64,000 bases of DNA, taken from positions 682,001 to 746,000 of the forward strand of contig JACKEA010000004.1 of NCBI GenBank assembly GCA_020633235.1. The letters are read 5' to 3'. This stretch comes from Polyangiaceae bacterium (GTDB taxonomy: Bacteria; Myxococcota_A; Polyangia; Polyangiales; Polyangiaceae). The notes beneath the pieces are model-generated. The model made no database searches. It was given only the letters and a program-made list of their open reading frames with translations, and was not told the origin of the DNA. Each line of letters begins with the position of its first letter. Within the stretch, counting starts at the first letter, position 1. A program made the position numbers and the translations under genes. This document shows, piece by piece, positions 50,061-61,418 of this stretch.

Positions 50061-51290
50061 CTACAAGCAGCACACCGTTACCGCACCGCTTGGGGTCACC
50101 GAGCCGCTCAGGGCGCCACCGCTCTTCTGGCAGCTTCCCGCCACAAACGTGCTGGTGCCGGACCACTTCATGGCAATCCAGTTGCTGGGGACGCATGTCG
50201 GCGAGGACGCGTTCGAGCTCAACCCGTGCGTTACCGTCGTTCCCGTGCAGTTAGCGGTCTGGTATGCAAGCACGCTGCTCGTGCACGCCGAACCGACTGA
50301 GCTGCAGCTACAGGAAGAGCACGAACGCGTGTCAGCGAAGGCGTCGTAGTAGACGGCCTTCGTAGGGTACACGGCCGGACAGCTGGTATCTCCCGCCTTG
50401 TAGATGCACTGTCCTTTGAACGGCCCCGCGGCTTTGGGTGCGCAGATCTTCGTCGAGTCGCAGCCCGTTGCGGCAGCGGCTCCTTCACATAGGCGAACGT
50501 CAGTCTTGAAATTCGCAGCAGGTATGGTTGCAGTGTCCTTCGATACAGGGCAGACGGATTGGTAGGGCGTTGGTTGCTCAAGGCCCTGTGTGGTCGTCGC
50601 TTGTTGGCACCCGCCCGTCATGAAGCCGAAGTATCCCTGAGGGTTCTGCGGGCACGTCGACCCATACCCGACACGGCGAGGGGGCTGACACGCGCCCGTG
50701 TTCGTTCCGCACTCGCACTCGCACGAAGCCTGCGGAACGTTCAAGTCCCCATGTAGGTCGGCCGCTATTTGAGGGTACTGGGTGTCGCAGTTTGCTGACG
50801 AGCCGCTACTCGACCAAACGATCGGTCCATTCCATCCAGCCGGAACGGTTGGAATACAAGCGTGGGTCGTGGTGTCAGCTGGCGTACACGTCCCTTCGTT
50901 GCCGGCTGCCGTGCACGTCTCGCACTCGCCGTCGCACGACGTATTGCAGCACACCGAGTCGACACAGTGGCCGCTCTCGCAGGTATCGCCGGACGAGCAT
51001 GCCGTGCCGTTCTGAGCTTTGGAGCCGGTTCCGCCGGATCCGGCACCCCCGGTCCCCGCGGTCCCACTGGTGCCCGCGGTCCCTCCGCTCGCGGAGGTTC
51101 CACCGCTGCCTGCGGTGCCCGTGCCGCCACTTCCCGCCGCGCCCGCCGCTCCACCTGTGGACCCAGCATCATGCGGATTCCCGGGTTGGAAGTCCTCGCC
51201 ACTGCACGCAGCAGCGCCAATTCCAACTGCCAACGTGAGCGACGCGACAGAAATCGTCCGTAGACGAGCAGCGACAATCTTGGACGTCAT
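50061..51290 (-). CDS. Cys-rich exported lipoprotein
   Basis: A 409-residue protein with a lipoprotein signal (VGIGAAACSG) and a Gly/Ser/Ala/Thr linker to about residue 90. A Cys-rich module follows (GDTCESGHCVDSVCCNTSC, then CETCTAAG), typical of myxobacterial surface proteins. Many more cysteines lie in the remainder (for example CSSCSC). No enzyme motif is recognised. The ATG at 51290 has a GGAGGAA ribosome site. Likely anchored in the outer membrane. Confidence 0.8.
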   Translation of the reverse strand: MTSKIVAARLRTISVASLTLAVGIGAAACSGEDFQPGNPHDAGSTGGAAGAAGSGGTGTAGSGGTSASGGTAGTSGTAGTGGAGSGGTGSKAQNGTACSSGDTCESGHCVDSVCCNTSCDGECETCTAAGNEGTCTPADTTTHACIPTVPAGWNGPIVWSSSGSSANCDTQYPQIAADLHGDLNVPQASCECECGTNTGACQPPRRVGYGSTCPQNPQGYFGFMTGGCQQATTTQGLEQPTPYQSVCPVSKDTATIPAANFKTDVRLCEGAAAATGCDSTKICAPKAAGPFKGQCIYKAGDTSCPAVYPTKAVYYDAFADTRSCSSCSCSSVGSACTSSVLAYQTANCTGTTVTHGLSSNASSPTCVPSNWIAMKWSGTSTFVAGSCQKSGGALSGSVTPSGAVTVCCL

Positions 51291-51382
51291 ATTTCCTCCA
51301 CCCTGAGTCGAAGAGTTCTCGATCGCCGGGCCGTCGTCAATGGAGCTTCCGCGCCGCCCCGACAAACCTCTCATGTCGAGCG

Positions 51383-51769
51383 TCAGGGACCTGCGGTCAG
51401 ACCAATCCCGAACACGATCGCGAAGAAGCCGAAGTACGCGAGCCAGAACAGCAGCATCAAGCCGCCGATGATGCCGCCGGTGATCATGCCGGCCAGCGCC
51501 AGGCCTTCGCCCCCATGGGTCTGCGGATTCTCGCGGGCCAAGCGGCGGGCCCGGGCACCCAGCCAGATCGCGACGAAACCCAGCGGAAAGCACGACCACG
51601 CCATGAGCCCGCACACCAGCGCCGCGATCGCTTCTCCGGAGGGCTGCGGTGTCGTAGGCCGCGGCGGGCCCGCGGCGTAGCTCCCCGCCGGCGGTGGCGT
51701 GAACTGAGGCGGGTAGCCCGGCGGATAGCCGGGGGGCGCCGGCGGGCTGGGCGGCACTTGGGGCTGCAC
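51383..51769 (-). CDS. DUF4190-like membrane protein
   Basis: A 128-residue protein. The first 45 residues are Pro/Gly/Tyr-rich and disordered. Two transmembrane segments follow (about 48-70 and 90-125), with the pattern AIAALVCGLMAW and GLALAGMITGGIIGGL, typical of DUF4190 proteins. The role is unknown. Confidence 0.8.
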   Translation of the reverse strand: MQPQVPPSPPAPPGYPPGYPPQFTPPPAGSYAAGPPRPTTPQPSGEAIAALVCGLMAWSCFPLGFVAIWLGARARRLARENPQTHGGEGLALAGMITGGIIGGLMLLFWLAYFGFFAIVFGIGLTAGP

Positions 51770-51778
51770 TCCCCGAAG

Positions 51779-52153
51779 CTACCTCAACTGGCCAGAGGGC
51801 GGCGCGTGGCCCTGGCGTTCACGGAAGGAAAGCAGGCAGCCCCGCGGGTCGGCTCCGGCTTCGATGCACTGCAGCAAGGCGCGATCGTACGGAGTGGTGA
51901 GGCACTCCACCGTGATGTGATCCACCGTGCTCTGGACGCGAGGGTCCTGGAGCAGGCGGGCATCCCTGACGCCCACCATGTCGATGGCCAACTGACGACA
52001 CTCCTGGGGCCCAGGGGCCTTGCGTGGGCAGCCGGCGAGGAGTAGCAAGAGCAGCGTCCCGGCGGTTCTCCAGCCAAGTTTGAGAGGGCCGCGCCGCCAG
52101 TCACTGATCGTCCGACCAGCCCAGTGCTTCGGCTCGCTCAGCGGCTCTCGCAC
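51779..52153 (-). CDS. Small lipoprotein with TIGR-like Cys pattern
   Basis: The recognisable part is a lipoprotein signal (GTLLLLLLAGC) followed by about 80 residues containing ECRQLAIDMVGVRDARLLQD and CLTTPYDRALLQCIEAG, a pattern seen in short lipoproteins of myxobacteria. The start is unsure: a GTG at 52153 gives 124 residues with an unusually long N-terminus before the signal. The gene is divergent from pckA, with 37 bases between starts if this start is right. Confidence 0.55.
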   Translation of the reverse strand: MREPLSEPKHWAGRTISDWRRGPLKLGWRTAGTLLLLLLAGCPRKAPGPQECRQLAIDMVGVRDARLLQDPRVQSTVDHITVECLTTPYDRALLQCIEAGADPRGCLLSFRERQGHAPPSGQLR

Positions 52154-52190
52154 GTGGTTTTCGCGGGGCCTCGTCACCTTGGAGGAAACG

Positions 52191-53783
<1,593 letters not shown>

Positions 53784-54236
53784 TCACGGACACGTGATGC
53801 CAATCTGAGGCGCCACCTGCCGAAACGAGCTCAGTAGGGTCGTGCAGGTGGCGCTGGGCGCCATGCGGAACGAGTCACAGGTCTGCGCCAAGCTGGGGTC
53901 GCCGCCGTTGACGGTCACCACCTTGAGGCAGCAGTCCGCCGCGCGGTCGCAGTCCGCTCCGCCCGTGGCGCCGCCGGAAGGGTTGCCCCACATCGGCACC
54001 GGCGCGGGCATCGGCTCGTCGTCGTAGTCGTAGCCCTCCACCGCGCCGCGCTCGTCGTCGTCGTCGGTGTAGGCCTGCGCGTTGGAGCTGGGCGCGGGCG
54101 TGTCGTCAGCCTTGCTCTGGGTCTTGGCGCTGGGAATGTCGATCACTCCCGCGCTCTCCGCGCCGCGTGCCTGCTTCGTGCTACCGCCGCAAGCGGCAGC
54201 GCCGAGAGCCAACAGCACCACGAGTGCCCGCTTCAA
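53784..54236 (-). CDS. Small lipoprotein with acidic linker
   Basis: A 150-residue protein with a lipoprotein signal (VVLLALGAAACGG), a disordered linker containing TDDDDERGAVEGYDYDDE, and a C-terminal helical part with CDRAADCCLKVV and two more cysteines. The TTG at 54236 is the likely start (AAGGA lies about ten bases upstream); a GTG seven codons on is an alternative. It follows the outer-membrane-type gene by 17 bases on the same strand, so the two are probably cotranscribed. Confidence 0.7.
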   Translation of the reverse strand: MKRALVVLLALGAAACGGSTKQARGAESAGVIDIPSAKTQSKADDTPAPSSNAQAYTDDDDERGAVEGYDYDDEPMPAPVPMWGNPSGGATGGADCDRAADCCLKVVTVNGGDPSLAQTCDSFRMAPSATCTTLLSSFRQVAPQIGITCP

Positions 54237-54253
54237 GTCGACGTCCTTCGCGT

Positions 54254-55177
54254 TCAGAGGATCACGTCCACGCCCAGCAGCGCAGACGCCGTGCTCTCGA
54301 TTTCCGGGTAGCCACCGACGGTCACCTTGCTGCCAGTTTGATCGATCCCCTGAACGCTGTCGAACACGTTGCCGGATTGGTTGCTGGTGAAGCCGCCGGA
54401 CAGCATCAAGCTCACCGCCAGCCAGTCTTTCACCACCTCGTAGCTCCCACCCAGGGCGGCGCTCCACTCCAAGAACACGCCCTTGCGCTTGGCCACCACC
54501 ACCTCCGGCGTGATGGTCGCGATGGGCGCGTTCACTCGGTTCCAGCCGACGCCCAAACCCAGCCACAAGCGCAGCCGCGGCGTGACCGTCCAGGTGGGCT
54601 CCAGCCGCGCGCCGATGATGGCAATGGTGAGAGGATCCTGATCCACGTCGTGACCGGGTAGCCCGAGATCCGCGCCGCTCACGTCCACCGAGTGTTGGGT
54701 CTGCGTGAACCACGCGCGAAATCCCAGGAAGGGCAGCAGCTCCGCCCGCACGTGGGCGCCCCAAGACAAGCCCGGCGAGTAGCTCGCGCCGCTGCCGTCC
54801 GCGTTCCTCAGCGTGAGGCCGAGGTCCGGACCCACGAGCACCAAGCGCCGAGGTTTGTCCGGCTCGTTCGCGTGGAAGACGGGACGCGGCTCCTGCTCGT
54901 CCGAGCGCGGCGGCGGCAGGGGAAGCTCGGGGGGCGTTTCGTCGTCCCCCTCCGGGAGCGAGCCGGCGTCGTCCTTCTTCGCTTCCGGGGCTGGCTTCGG
55001 CTTGGTTTCCGCCGCGGAGCTGCTCTCCTCCGGCGGCTTTGCTTCCGGCTCCGGCTTGTCTTCTTCGTCTTCTTTGGGTTGGTCCGGCGCGGCCGCTTCG
55101 GGTTTCGGCTGGGCGGAAATGCGCGGCGCGGCGAACGTCAACGCCGTCGAGGTCAGGAGCCACGCGAGGCGTCGCAT
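54254..55177 (-). CDS. Outer-membrane beta-barrel-like protein
   Basis: A 307-residue protein with a signal peptide (about 1-22), a long Glu/Pro/Lys/Asp-rich linker (about 23-100), and a C-terminal region of alternating beta segments ending in hydrophobic residues (for example GLSWGAHVRAELLPFLGFRAW, one strand pair). The pattern fits a small outer-membrane barrel. The start ATG at 55177 overlaps the pheT stop by one base (TGATG), so translation may be coupled. Function unknown. Confidence 0.7.
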   Translation of the reverse strand: MRRLAWLLTSTALTFAAPRISAQPKPEAAAPDQPKEDEEDKPEPEAKPPEESSSAAETKPKPAPEAKKDDAGSLPEGDDETPPELPLPPPRSDEQEPRPVFHANEPDKPRRLVLVGPDLGLTLRNADGSGASYSPGLSWGAHVRAELLPFLGFRAWFTQTQHSVDVSGADLGLPGHDVDQDPLTIAIIGARLEPTWTVTPRLRLWLGLGVGWNRVNAPIATITPEVVVAKRKGVFLEWSAALGGSYEVVKDWLAVSLMLSGGFTSNQSGNVFDSVQGIDQTGSKVTVGGYPEIESTASALLGVDVIL

Positions 55178-57666
55178 CACACCCTCAGCGCGCCGCCGAG
55201 CTTTTCCGTCGCGGCCTTCTCGACCTTGGCATGACGCTGGTCGACCTCTTTGTCCGTCAACGTGCGCGCGGCGTCGGGATCCGTCGCGGCCTTGGGATCG
55301 CGATACACGAGGTGGAACGCGAGGGAGCGGTGTCCCTCCGGCACCGAGCCACCGCGGAACAAATCGAAGAGCTCCACGGACTCGCACAGCTCTCCGGCGG
55401 CTTCGGCGATCACCTGCTGCACCGCTTCCGCCGCGACCTCGTCCTTGACTACCAGCGCGATGTCCCGCGTGACGGCCGGAAGTCGCGGGATGGGCGAAAA
55501 CTTCGGGGTCGCTTTGCCCAACGCCTCGATCTCGGCCAAGAAAAGCTCCACGACGAAGGCGTCCCCGTCCAAGTCGAGGGCGTCCACCACGTCGGGGTGC
55601 AACGGCCCGAAGCGTCCCGCCACGCGGCCCTGAACCAACACCTCGCCGGCGCCCCGCGGGTGCAGGTGCTTCGGCGCGTCCGCGGCGAGCCGCACGCTCG
55701 CACTCCGCCCGGTGAGGCGCTCCGTCAGCTCCTGCGCGAGCCCTTTCGCGTCCCACACGTCGTGGGCGACGGGCTGGCTCAGATACGCGGGGCGCGGCCC
55801 GGCCAGCACCGCGGCAAAGTACGGTCGCTCTTCCGGTAGCTCGTGGTCCCCGGCTCCCCGCGGTCGCGCCGCTTCGGCTGCGGCGCTGCGTTCTGCCGTG
55901 CTCGGCGGCAAGAAGCACGCTCCGACCGTGAACAGACGCACCGCGCGCTCGCCGCGGCGCCGAGCGCGCTTGAGCGCCTCCAACAGGCCCGGCAAGAGAC
56001 TCGTGCGCATCACGCTGCGCTCTTCCGTCAGCGGGTTCTTCAGGCTCACCACCGGCTGCGGTGCGGAAATGGCGGAGAGCTCCGCGGGGGACACGAAGGC
56101 GTAGGTCACGGCTTCGCTCAAGCCCAAGCTCACGGCCTCCCGCGCGATGGTGCGCTCCAGCGCTCCGCTGGTGCGCGGTGGCTGGGGTGCGATGGCCGGC
56201 AGCACCGTGGGGATGCGGTCCAACCCGTGAACGCGCGCCACCTCTTCAATCAGATCGACCTCGCGCCGAATGTCGGGGCGCCAGGAGACGGCCGTCACCG
56301 TGGCGTGGCGGTCGCCATCGGCGTCTTCGCCGCTGTCGGTCTCTTCGAAACCGAGGCGTCCGAGCAGGGCCATGGCATCCGAGAACGGCACGTGTGCGCC
56401 GAGCAGTGCGTCCAGCCGGCTCGAGCGCAGGCGGATCCGCGGCAGCTCGGGCGCCGGGCCCTTGGCGTGGATGGTACCCGGCACCACGCGCCCGCCGCAC
56501 AGCTCCGACAGCCAACCCTTGGCGTGCTCCAGCACTGTCGGGATGGCGCCGAAGTCGACGCCGCGCTCGAAGCGGTAGCTCGACTCCGTGTGCAGCGCGT
56601 GGCGCCGCGCGGTGCGCCGCACCCCGCGGGGCTGGAAGTACGCGCACTCGAGCAGCACGCGGCGCGTGGTGTCGCGGATCTCGCTGTCCTCACCGCCCAT
56701 CACCCCGGCCAGGGCGCTGGGCCCTTCGCCGTCGCAGATGACCAGGTCGTCCGCGTCCAGGCTGCGCTTCACGCCATCCAGCGTGGTGAACGGCTCTCCG
56801 GCCCGCGCGCGCCGCACCACGATCTTCTGCCCACGAACACGATCCAGATCGAAGGCGTGCATCGGCTGGCCAAAGCCCAAGAGCAGCAAGTTCGTGATGT
56901 CCACCACGTTGGAGATGGGCCGCACCCCGAGCGTGTGCAGCCGCCAGCGCAGCCAGTCCGGAGATGGCCCGATGGAGACGTCCACCACGGCGGCCGCCCC
57001 GTAGTGCGGGCAGCGCTCGGTGTCTTCGTTCTCCACCTGCACCAGCGCCGTCACGTCGCCCTCGGCGGACTTGGCTTCTGGCGGTGCCGGAGGCTCGAAG
57101 CGCACGTCGAACAGCGCCGCGAGCTCGCGCGCCACGCCCACGTGTCCGAGGGCGTCCGGCCGATTCGGCGTGATGCCGATTTCGAACAGCGTGTCTCGGG
57201 CTGCGGGGCACGCCTCCAAGAAGGGCGTGCCGGGTTTCGCGCTGCCCGGCGGCAGCACGATGATGCCCTCCGACTCATCTGCGAGGCCGAGCTCGGACTC
57301 CGACACCAGCATGCCCTCGCTGGTCACGCCGCCGATGTCCCGAGCCGTGAGCTCGCCGATCTCCGGAAGCACAGTGCCCAAGGGTGCCAGCACCACCAGG
57401 CCTCCCGGGTCCGGGACGTTGGATGCGCCGCACACCACGCGCTGCTCGCCGTTTCCGCGGTCCACCAACACCAGGCGGAGGCCCGAGCGCTTGGGGTGCG
57501 CCTCGATGGACTTCACCTCTGCTACGACCACGGGCTCGAGGCCGTGACCGATTTCCATCACCGCCTCGACCTCGAGGCCGGCGTGGGTCAGCCGCTCGGA
57601 GACGTCCGAGGCGGAGGCCTTCAGGCCGGGAAGTAGCTCACGGATCCAGCGAAGAGAGACACGCAT
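55177..57666 (-). CDS. pheT: Phenylalanyl-tRNA synthetase beta chain
   Basis: An 829-residue protein. The N-terminal part (MRVSLRWIRELLP) leads into a tRNA-binding domain (about 40-150), then B3/B4 (ITPNRPDALGHVGVARELAA near 165), B5, the catalytic-like core, and a C-terminal anticodon-binding FDX-ACB domain ending RTLTDKEVDQRHAKVEKAA. With PheS it forms the alpha2beta2 enzyme that charges tRNA-Phe. The length is normal. pheS, usually directly upstream, is not beside it here. Upstream on the same strand is the end of the DUF4340 gene. Confidence 0.95.
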   Translation of the reverse strand: MRVSLRWIRELLPGLKASASDVSERLTHAGLEVEAVMEIGHGLEPVVVAEVKSIEAHPKRSGLRLVLVDRGNGEQRVVCGASNVPDPGGLVVLAPLGTVLPEIGELTARDIGGVTSEGMLVSESELGLADESEGIIVLPPGSAKPGTPFLEACPAARDTLFEIGITPNRPDALGHVGVARELAALFDVRFEPPAPPEAKSAEGDVTALVQVENEDTERCPHYGAAAVVDVSIGPSPDWLRWRLHTLGVRPISNVVDITNLLLLGFGQPMHAFDLDRVRGQKIVVRRARAGEPFTTLDGVKRSLDADDLVICDGEGPSALAGVMGGEDSEIRDTTRRVLLECAYFQPRGVRRTARRHALHTESSYRFERGVDFGAIPTVLEHAKGWLSELCGGRVVPGTIHAKGPAPELPRIRLRSSRLDALLGAHVPFSDAMALLGRLGFEETDSGEDADGDRHATVTAVSWRPDIRREVDLIEEVARVHGLDRIPTVLPAIAPQPPRTSGALERTIAREAVSLGLSEAVTYAFVSPAELSAISAPQPVVSLKNPLTEERSVMRTSLLPGLLEALKRARRRGERAVRLFTVGACFLPPSTAERSAAAEAARPRGAGDHELPEERPYFAAVLAGPRPAYLSQPVAHDVWDAKGLAQELTERLTGRSASVRLAADAPKHLHPRGAGEVLVQGRVAGRFGPLHPDVVDALDLDGDAFVVELFLAEIEALGKATPKFSPIPRLPAVTRDIALVVKDEVAAEAVQQVIAEAAGELCESVELFDLFRGGSVPEGHRSLAFHLVYRDPKAATDPDAARTLTDKEVDQRHAKVEKAATEKLGGALRV

Positions 57667-57711
57667 GGGAGGGGCGCTTTTACCACGCCCCAGCCCATTC
57701 GTCGCCGCGGC

Positions 57712-58803
57712 TCAGGGGTGCCCGCCGGGCATTCCCCCGGGCATCCCACCCAGCTGCATGCCGCCCGGCATGCCACCCATGCTCGGCGGCTTCTTCTTTT
57801 CCGAGTCGTCGGCCTTGGTGAACTTCTTCGGCTCGGCGAAGGCCCAGTCTGCGGCCCAGGAACCGATGCTCAGGATCTCGTCCGACTCGCCGGTCTTGGC
57901 CCAGCGGCTGGTGCCCTCGGCGCTGGCGCCGAAGGCGAGTGTCTTCTTCGCGCCGTCGGACAGCTCGAAGGTGATGGTGGCGCCCGGCGTTTCGAGGCCG
58001 ACGTCGGACAGGCTCTTGCCCTCGCCGAAGCCGTCGGCGTTCAGACCCTTGTAGGCGTTGATGGCGTCCTTCACCTTGGACTCTTCGAAGTCCTTGAGGG
58101 CCGTCGCCATGGGCGTCTTGGCCTTCTTGAACTTGGCGGTCCACTTGTCGCCGTCCTTCGCGAACAAGTACTCGCCGTGCTCGTTGGTGATGGTGATGGC
58201 CTTCACCTTCTTGTCGTCGAACTTGAACACGGTGCGGTCGCGCCAGTCCTTCACGTCTCGCGCGTACAGGAAGCTCGAGTAGCCCTTCACCGAGTACACG
58301 CCGTCGTGTCCCGCGATGCGGGTCATCTGCCCACGAGAGCCGCTCTCGCCGAAGTACAGATCGGCCACGGTGTCCTTGCCGGCCTGGAACGTGGCGTGCA
58401 GCGCCGTGTCGTCGGTCAGCTCGTACTTCGCGTAGGCGTCCTTGCTCGGGTCGATCGACTCCTTCACTTCCAGCGTCTTCAAGTTGTCCAGCAGGGACTT
58501 CACGTTGGTCTGGTTGGCCTCCGCCTTGACGGGCTTTTCGACCATCCACTTGTCACCCTCTTTGGCGAGGGTGACGTCCTTCGGTGCGCCGCCGTCTTGG
58601 CCGGCTTGGTGGATGACGATCTTGTCGATGGCCTTGGTCTTGTCTTCGGTGACGCCCAGCTTCGGAAGCTCTTCCGACACCTTCTCTGCGGTGTAGGTCT
58701 GTGCCTCTTCTTTTTCTTTCTTCTTCTGCAGCCAGAAGGCGCCGCCCAGGACCACCAGGACCACGACGGCGATGCCGAGCTTCTTGTCCGTACCGAGAGC
58801 CAT
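57712..58803 (-). CDS. DUF4340 protein of the Gld-type ABC operon
   Basis: A 363-residue protein with an N-terminal transmembrane anchor (about 9-25) and a large outer domain with repeated beta-alpha units (VTLAKEGDKWMVEKP; FAKDGDKWTAKFKKA), the DUF4340 pattern. The C-terminal 22 residues are Met/Gly/Pro repeats (GGMPGGM). DUF4340 genes usually follow a GldG gene, as here, 32 bases after it. Probably an envelope partner of the transporter. Confidence 0.85.
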   Translation of the reverse strand: MALGTDKKLGIAVVVLVVLGGAFWLQKKKEKEEAQTYTAEKVSEELPKLGVTEDKTKAIDKIVIHQAGQDGGAPKDVTLAKEGDKWMVEKPVKAEANQTNVKSLLDNLKTLEVKESIDPSKDAYAKYELTDDTALHATFQAGKDTVADLYFGESGSRGQMTRIAGHDGVYSVKGYSSFLYARDVKDWRDRTVFKFDDKKVKAITITNEHGEYLFAKDGDKWTAKFKKAKTPMATALKDFEESKVKDAINAYKGLNADGFGEGKSLSDVGLETPGATITFELSDGAKKTLAFGASAEGTSRWAKTGESDEILSIGSWAADWAFAEPKKFTKADDSEKKKPPSMGGMPGGMQLGGMPGGMPGGHP

Positions 58804-58835
58804 CTAATCGACCTCTTGCTGGTAACGACGTTGAA

Positions 58836-60677
58836 TCAGGAGACCTTGGGACGCCGGCTGAGGCGCCAGCGCCAGCGACCAATTCCGAACAGCGCGAATA
58901 TCAGGGGTAGGCCGAGCGTCAGCGACCACTGCACGTCCTTCTGCAGGCCCTTGCGCTGTTGCTTGTACTCCTCGTCCTTCTTCTTGATCGCTGCGTCGTC
59001 GTCTTCCGCCGTGATCTTGGGCTTGGCGATGGAGGTGTAGGTCAGGTTCGGGTTGCCGATGATCTTGGCGCTGGCGGCGAGCAGGTCGGCGTCGCCGCTG
59101 ATCCAGTCGAGCGTGTTCTTCACGCTCAAGATGGTGTTGGTGAGGTAGCGCTGCGCGTAGGGCTGGGCGATCATTTGCAGCTGCTGGTCCCCGCCCACGG
59201 CGCCCATCATCGCGAATTGTCCGCCGAGATCCGGCCCGTTGCCGGAGTAGGCGAAGGGGTTCGTGACGAACTGGCTGGAGGCCACCAAGAATATGCGGGA
59301 GGGGTTCGGAGCCTGAGCCGGCATGGTGATGCCGTCGCCGCTGCCCAACGCGGGCTTGAGCTTGCCTTCCACCACGGCGGCAATCACGTGCTGCGCGTAG
59401 GGCGGCTTCGGCTTCCAATCCGGACGCAGCTTCATGTCCACCGTCTCGCCCGTTTCCACGCTGGCGGCCGGCGTGGAGCGAGCCACCGCGTAGAGCTTCA
59501 CGTCTTTTTCTGGCTGCTTGTCTTTCAGCAGCTCGATGCTGGACGGGTAGGGAATGGCCACCTCGTCCATCCGGAAGAAGCCGGCGAAGCTGGTGTCGAG
59601 CAGCTGCTCGTCGCCCTCGAAGCGCGGGTCGTTGACCACGTGGGCGATGGCGGGATCGCGAATGCTGGACACTGCGCCCGTGGCAGTGAGCACTGGCAGC
59701 CGGAACTGCGCGCCCCAGTCGAGCACGGCGTCCTTCTTCACGCCCAGACCGTAGCCGCTGAGGAGCTTGTCCAGGTTGTGCCACGAGAGCGTGGCTTGCA
59801 TGCTCGGATCCTGCGGCTTGATGTCGACCGCCGAGGCGTACACCACCAGGGCCTTGTTGCCGCGCATCAAGAACTCGTCGATGCGACGCAGCTCCTTGTC
59901 CGTGTAGTCCTTGCGGGGCTGCGTGACGATCACCCCGTCGAGATCCTTGTCGATCTCCGAGTCGCCGTCCTTCAGGTCCACCGTCTCGAGCTTGTAGAAG
60001 GGGAACGCCTGCTCCAGGATGCTCTGGATGCTGGGCGCGCCACCGCGCCCCTGCCGGGGAACCAGGTTGTTGTCGGTGAGCTTGAGCTCGTCCTTGCCCG
60101 TGATCACGCCCACGCGGTGCTTCACGTTCTCCGACTTGTCCCGCACCTCGCGGATCTTGTTCGTGATCCAGAACTCGAGGCCTTCCGCGCGGTTGGGCGC
60201 CAGCTGCGGGATCACGCCTTTTTCCGCGCCGTATTTGAACACCAGCCCCATGTAGCCCTGGGCGATGGAGGCCTGGTCGTCCCCCGTGGCACTGGTCTCG
60301 CCGAAGGCCATCTCCTGCAGGCCGGCTTCCTTGGCCTGCTCGCGGAGCTCGTCCGTCTTGGGCTCGATGAGGGTGAACTTGAACTTGCCCTTGCTGGCGC
60401 GCTCGTACTCCTTGAGCAGATCCGTCAGGTCCCGCGTGAAGGAATCCAGCTGGGCCAGGCCCGTCGTCACGTACGCATCCACTTGGATGGGTGACTTGAG
60501 GTTCTCCACCAACCGGGCACTGCCCTTGCTCAGGGTGTAGCGCTCGTTCTTGGTCCAGTCGAAACGCTCGTTCCAGCTGAAGGCGATGAGGTTGACCACC
60601 ACCGCGATGGCGGCCAGCACCACCAGGTACAAGCCCGTCTGGGCAGCAGCCTTCTTCTTGCGATCTTCAGTTGCCAT
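58836..60677 (-). CDS. GldG-like ABC transporter auxiliary protein
   Basis: A 613-residue protein with an N-terminal transmembrane segment (about 16-33), a large domain in the style of GldG/DUF7088 (RYTLSKGSARLVENLKSPIQ near 47), and a C-terminal transmembrane segment (about 588-606) followed by a basic end. In Bacteroidetes GldA, GldF and GldG are needed for gliding; in myxobacteria the homologous operon's role is less clear. It starts three bases after the permease stop. Confidence 0.85.
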   Translation of the reverse strand: MATEDRKKKAAAQTGLYLVVLAAIAVVVNLIAFSWNERFDWTKNERYTLSKGSARLVENLKSPIQVDAYVTTGLAQLDSFTRDLTDLLKEYERASKGKFKFTLIEPKTDELREQAKEAGLQEMAFGETSATGDDQASIAQGYMGLVFKYGAEKGVIPQLAPNRAEGLEFWITNKIREVRDKSENVKHRVGVITGKDELKLTDNNLVPRQGRGGAPSIQSILEQAFPFYKLETVDLKDGDSEIDKDLDGVIVTQPRKDYTDKELRRIDEFLMRGNKALVVYASAVDIKPQDPSMQATLSWHNLDKLLSGYGLGVKKDAVLDWGAQFRLPVLTATGAVSSIRDPAIAHVVNDPRFEGDEQLLDTSFAGFFRMDEVAIPYPSSIELLKDKQPEKDVKLYAVARSTPAASVETGETVDMKLRPDWKPKPPYAQHVIAAVVEGKLKPALGSGDGITMPAQAPNPSRIFLVASSQFVTNPFAYSGNGPDLGGQFAMMGAVGGDQQLQMIAQPYAQRYLTNTILSVKNTLDWISGDADLLAASAKIIGNPNLTYTSIAKPKITAEDDDAAIKKKDEEYKQQRKGLQKDVQWSLTLGLPLIFALFGIGRWRWRLSRRPKVS

Positions 60678-60680
60678 TGC

Positions 60681-61415
60681 TCACGCCCACTTGCGCCGCT
60701 CGAGCGCCCGGAAAGCCACGATGAGAGCGAGCACCGTCACGCTCAGGAAGTAGATGACGTTGCGCAGATCCACGAGCCCCCGTGCGAAGTCGTCGAAGCG
60801 CTGCTTCAGGCTCACGTAGCCGAGCACGGTGCCGAGCCCGCTGGGCAGCGCGTCCGTCACGTAGCCCAACATCCAGCTGCCACCGAGAATGAAGAAGGTG
60901 ATGAAGAAGGCCACCGCCTGGCTCTGGGTCAGCGAGCTGACGAGCAGGCCCACGGCCACCGCCGCCATGCTGAACAGCACGAGGCCCAGGTACCCGCTCC
61001 ACACCGGACCCATGTCCAGCGGGCCCAAGTGCCAGGGCCACTTGAACATGGCGATGGGGTAGATGAGCGACGACAGCACCAGCACCAGCACCAGGCCCAA
61101 GGCGCCCAGGTACTTGCCGATGACCACGTCACTGTCGCGAACCGGCAGGGTGATCAGCATCTCCAGCGTGCCGCTCCGGCGCTCCTCGGCCAACAGCCGC
61201 ATGGTGACCACCGGCACCACCAGCACGGAGAGGCCGGGCGGCGCGTAGTCGAACATCGTCTGCAGAGTGGCTTGGTCGGCCTGCCAGAAGCCGCCGCGGT
61301 ACAAGAAGAACATCAGGCCCAGAGCCAGGAAGCTCAGGCAGATGACCACGTAGGCCAGCGGCGAGTCGAAGTACGAACGAAACTCGCGGCGGGCGATCGT
61401 CAACATCGGGGACAT
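60681..61415 (-). CDS. GldF-like ABC transporter permease
   Basis: A 244-residue membrane protein with six hydrophobic segments. The N-terminus TIARREFRSYFDSPLAYVVI is characteristic of ABC-2 permeases of the GldF type, and EERRSGTLEMLITLPVRD is the conserved cytoplasmic loop. It forms a transporter with the ATPase encoded three bases upstream and GldG downstream. Substrate unknown. Confidence 0.9.
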   Translation of the reverse strand: MSPMLTIARREFRSYFDSPLAYVVICLSFLALGLMFFLYRGGFWQADQATLQTMFDYAPPGLSVLVVPVVTMRLLAEERRSGTLEMLITLPVRDSDVVIGKYLGALGLVLVLVLSSLIYPIAMFKWPWHLGPLDMGPVWSGYLGLVLFSMAAVAVGLLVSSLTQSQAVAFFITFFILGGSWMLGYVTDALPSGLGTVLGYVSLKQRFDDFARGLVDLRNVIYFLSVTVLALIVAFRALERRKWA

Positions 61416-61418
61416 GGC

